Assembly (NCBI GenBank): GCA_047614125.1
Contig: JBLHHI010000151.1
Coordinates: forward strand, 1 to 6,878
DNA: 6,878 nucleotides
DNA from: JBLHHI01 sp047614125
GTDB lineage: Bacteria > Bacteroidota > Bacteroidia > NS11-12g > UBA9320
Reading direction: 5' to 3'
The position numbers were made by a program, and so were the translations under genes. Under the pieces are notes generated by a model that did not search any database, was not told the DNA's origin, and worked only from the letters and a program-made list of their open reading frames with translations. This document shows positions 6,486 to 6,878 of the stretch, in pieces. Every line of letters begins with the position of its first letter. Positions within the stretch are counted from its first letter, which is position 1.

Positions 6486-6878
6486 CTATTTATTCTTAAG
6501 ATATATGTGACGAATGTTCCGATCTCCCGTTTCTTTTTCTTCGATTTCGAACTTGCCAATGCTCTTAATCAATGGATATAGTTTCGGGAATCCATAATTT
6601 CTTGGATCAAAATCCGTCTTTTTCTTCATGATAAAACTTCCCAGCGTTCCCAAGAACGCCCATCCACTATCGTCCGATATCTCATCGATGCTATCTTTTA
6701 TAAGCCGCATCAGCTCACCATCAATTTTGCCCACCGAAGAGTTTTCATTTTGGGGTTGGTTCTGTTTGTTTACTTGTTCGTGGGGTTCGGCTTCTTTGTC
6801 TTTCTTCAGAATTTCCAAATAAATAAACTTGTCGCAAGCCGTTATGAAGGGTCGTGGGGTTTTTCGTTCGCCAATTCC
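6486..6878 (-). CDS. NYN-domain protein with C-terminal OST-HTH/LOTUS domain (N-terminus outside window)
   Basis: The frame is open to the right edge of the window, so only the last 130 residues are visible. The first visible part, ERKTPRPFITACDKFIYLE, is the typical end of a LabA-like NYN domain, a PIN-like fold thought to act as a metal-dependent ribonuclease; its acidic catalytic residues lie outside the window. A polar linker follows (about visible residues 23-50, KKDKEAEPHEQVNKQNQPQN). The last ~75 residues are an OST-HTH/LOTUS domain: LMRLIKDSIDEISDDSGWAFLGTLGS, then DFDPRNYGFPKLYPLIKSIG. LOTUS domains bind RNA, with a reported preference for G-rich or G-quadruplex forms. Calling a 110-residue protein from the TTG at 6818 would be wrong, since it would start in the middle of the conserved NYN end. 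An RNA-processing or RNA-decay role is inferred; the target is unknown. Stop is TAG at 6488..6486. Confidence 0.9.
   Translation of the reverse strand, partial: GIGERKTPRPFITACDKFIYLEILKKDKEAEPHEQVNKQNQPQNENSSVGKIDGELMRLIKDSIDEISDDSGWAFLGTLGSFIMKKKTDFDPRNYGFPKLYPLIKSIGKFEIEEKETGDRNIRHIYLKNK

Noticed and set aside
1..6878. CRISPR array, tRNA, rRNA, insertion sequence or phage genes
   Set aside because: I saw no regularly spaced repeats, no tRNA-like or rRNA sequence, and no transposase, integrase or phage-like protein on either strand.

Overview
The window looks like ordinary chromosome from a member of the Bacteroidota, probably close to the Flavobacteriia. The signs are an AT-rich background, promoters resembling the Bacteroidota TTG / TAnnTTTG type, and the protein families present: a small outer-membrane beta-barrel with an A|Q signal cleavage site, a short-linker lipoprotein, and a NYN-plus-LOTUS protein. 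The taxonomic call is inferred from sequence style, not from a database match. All recognisable genes lie on the minus strand, so transcription runs from high to low coordinates.

In transcription order: (1) the C-terminal end of a NYN (PIN-like nuclease) plus OST-HTH/LOTUS protein, cut by the right edge; (2) a 274-bp gap with no convincing gene; (3) a VIT1/CCC1-family iron/manganese transporter; (4) a probable operon of a class I SAM-dependent methyltransferase, the DnaJ-like co-chaperone CbpA and its modulator CbpM, the last two sharing an ATGA overlap, with a good Bacteroidota-type promoter ahead of the methyltransferase; (5) katG, encoding a full-length catalase-peroxidase with every key active-site residue present and its own candidate promoter; (6) a small lipoprotein starting 2 nt after the katG stop; (7) a small outer-membrane beta-barrel gene interrupted by an in-frame TAA; (8) about 160 bp with no clear gene at the left edge.

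The common theme is stress physiology: peroxide removal (KatG), Fe/Mn handling (VIT family) and protein quality control (CbpA/CbpM). Shared regulation is only an inference. I did not find a clearly new system. The points most worth a second look are the nonsense codon in the beta-barrel gene, the tight katG-lipoprotein pairing, the methyltransferase-cbpA-cbpM arrangement, and possible operator-like sequences at the katG promoter.
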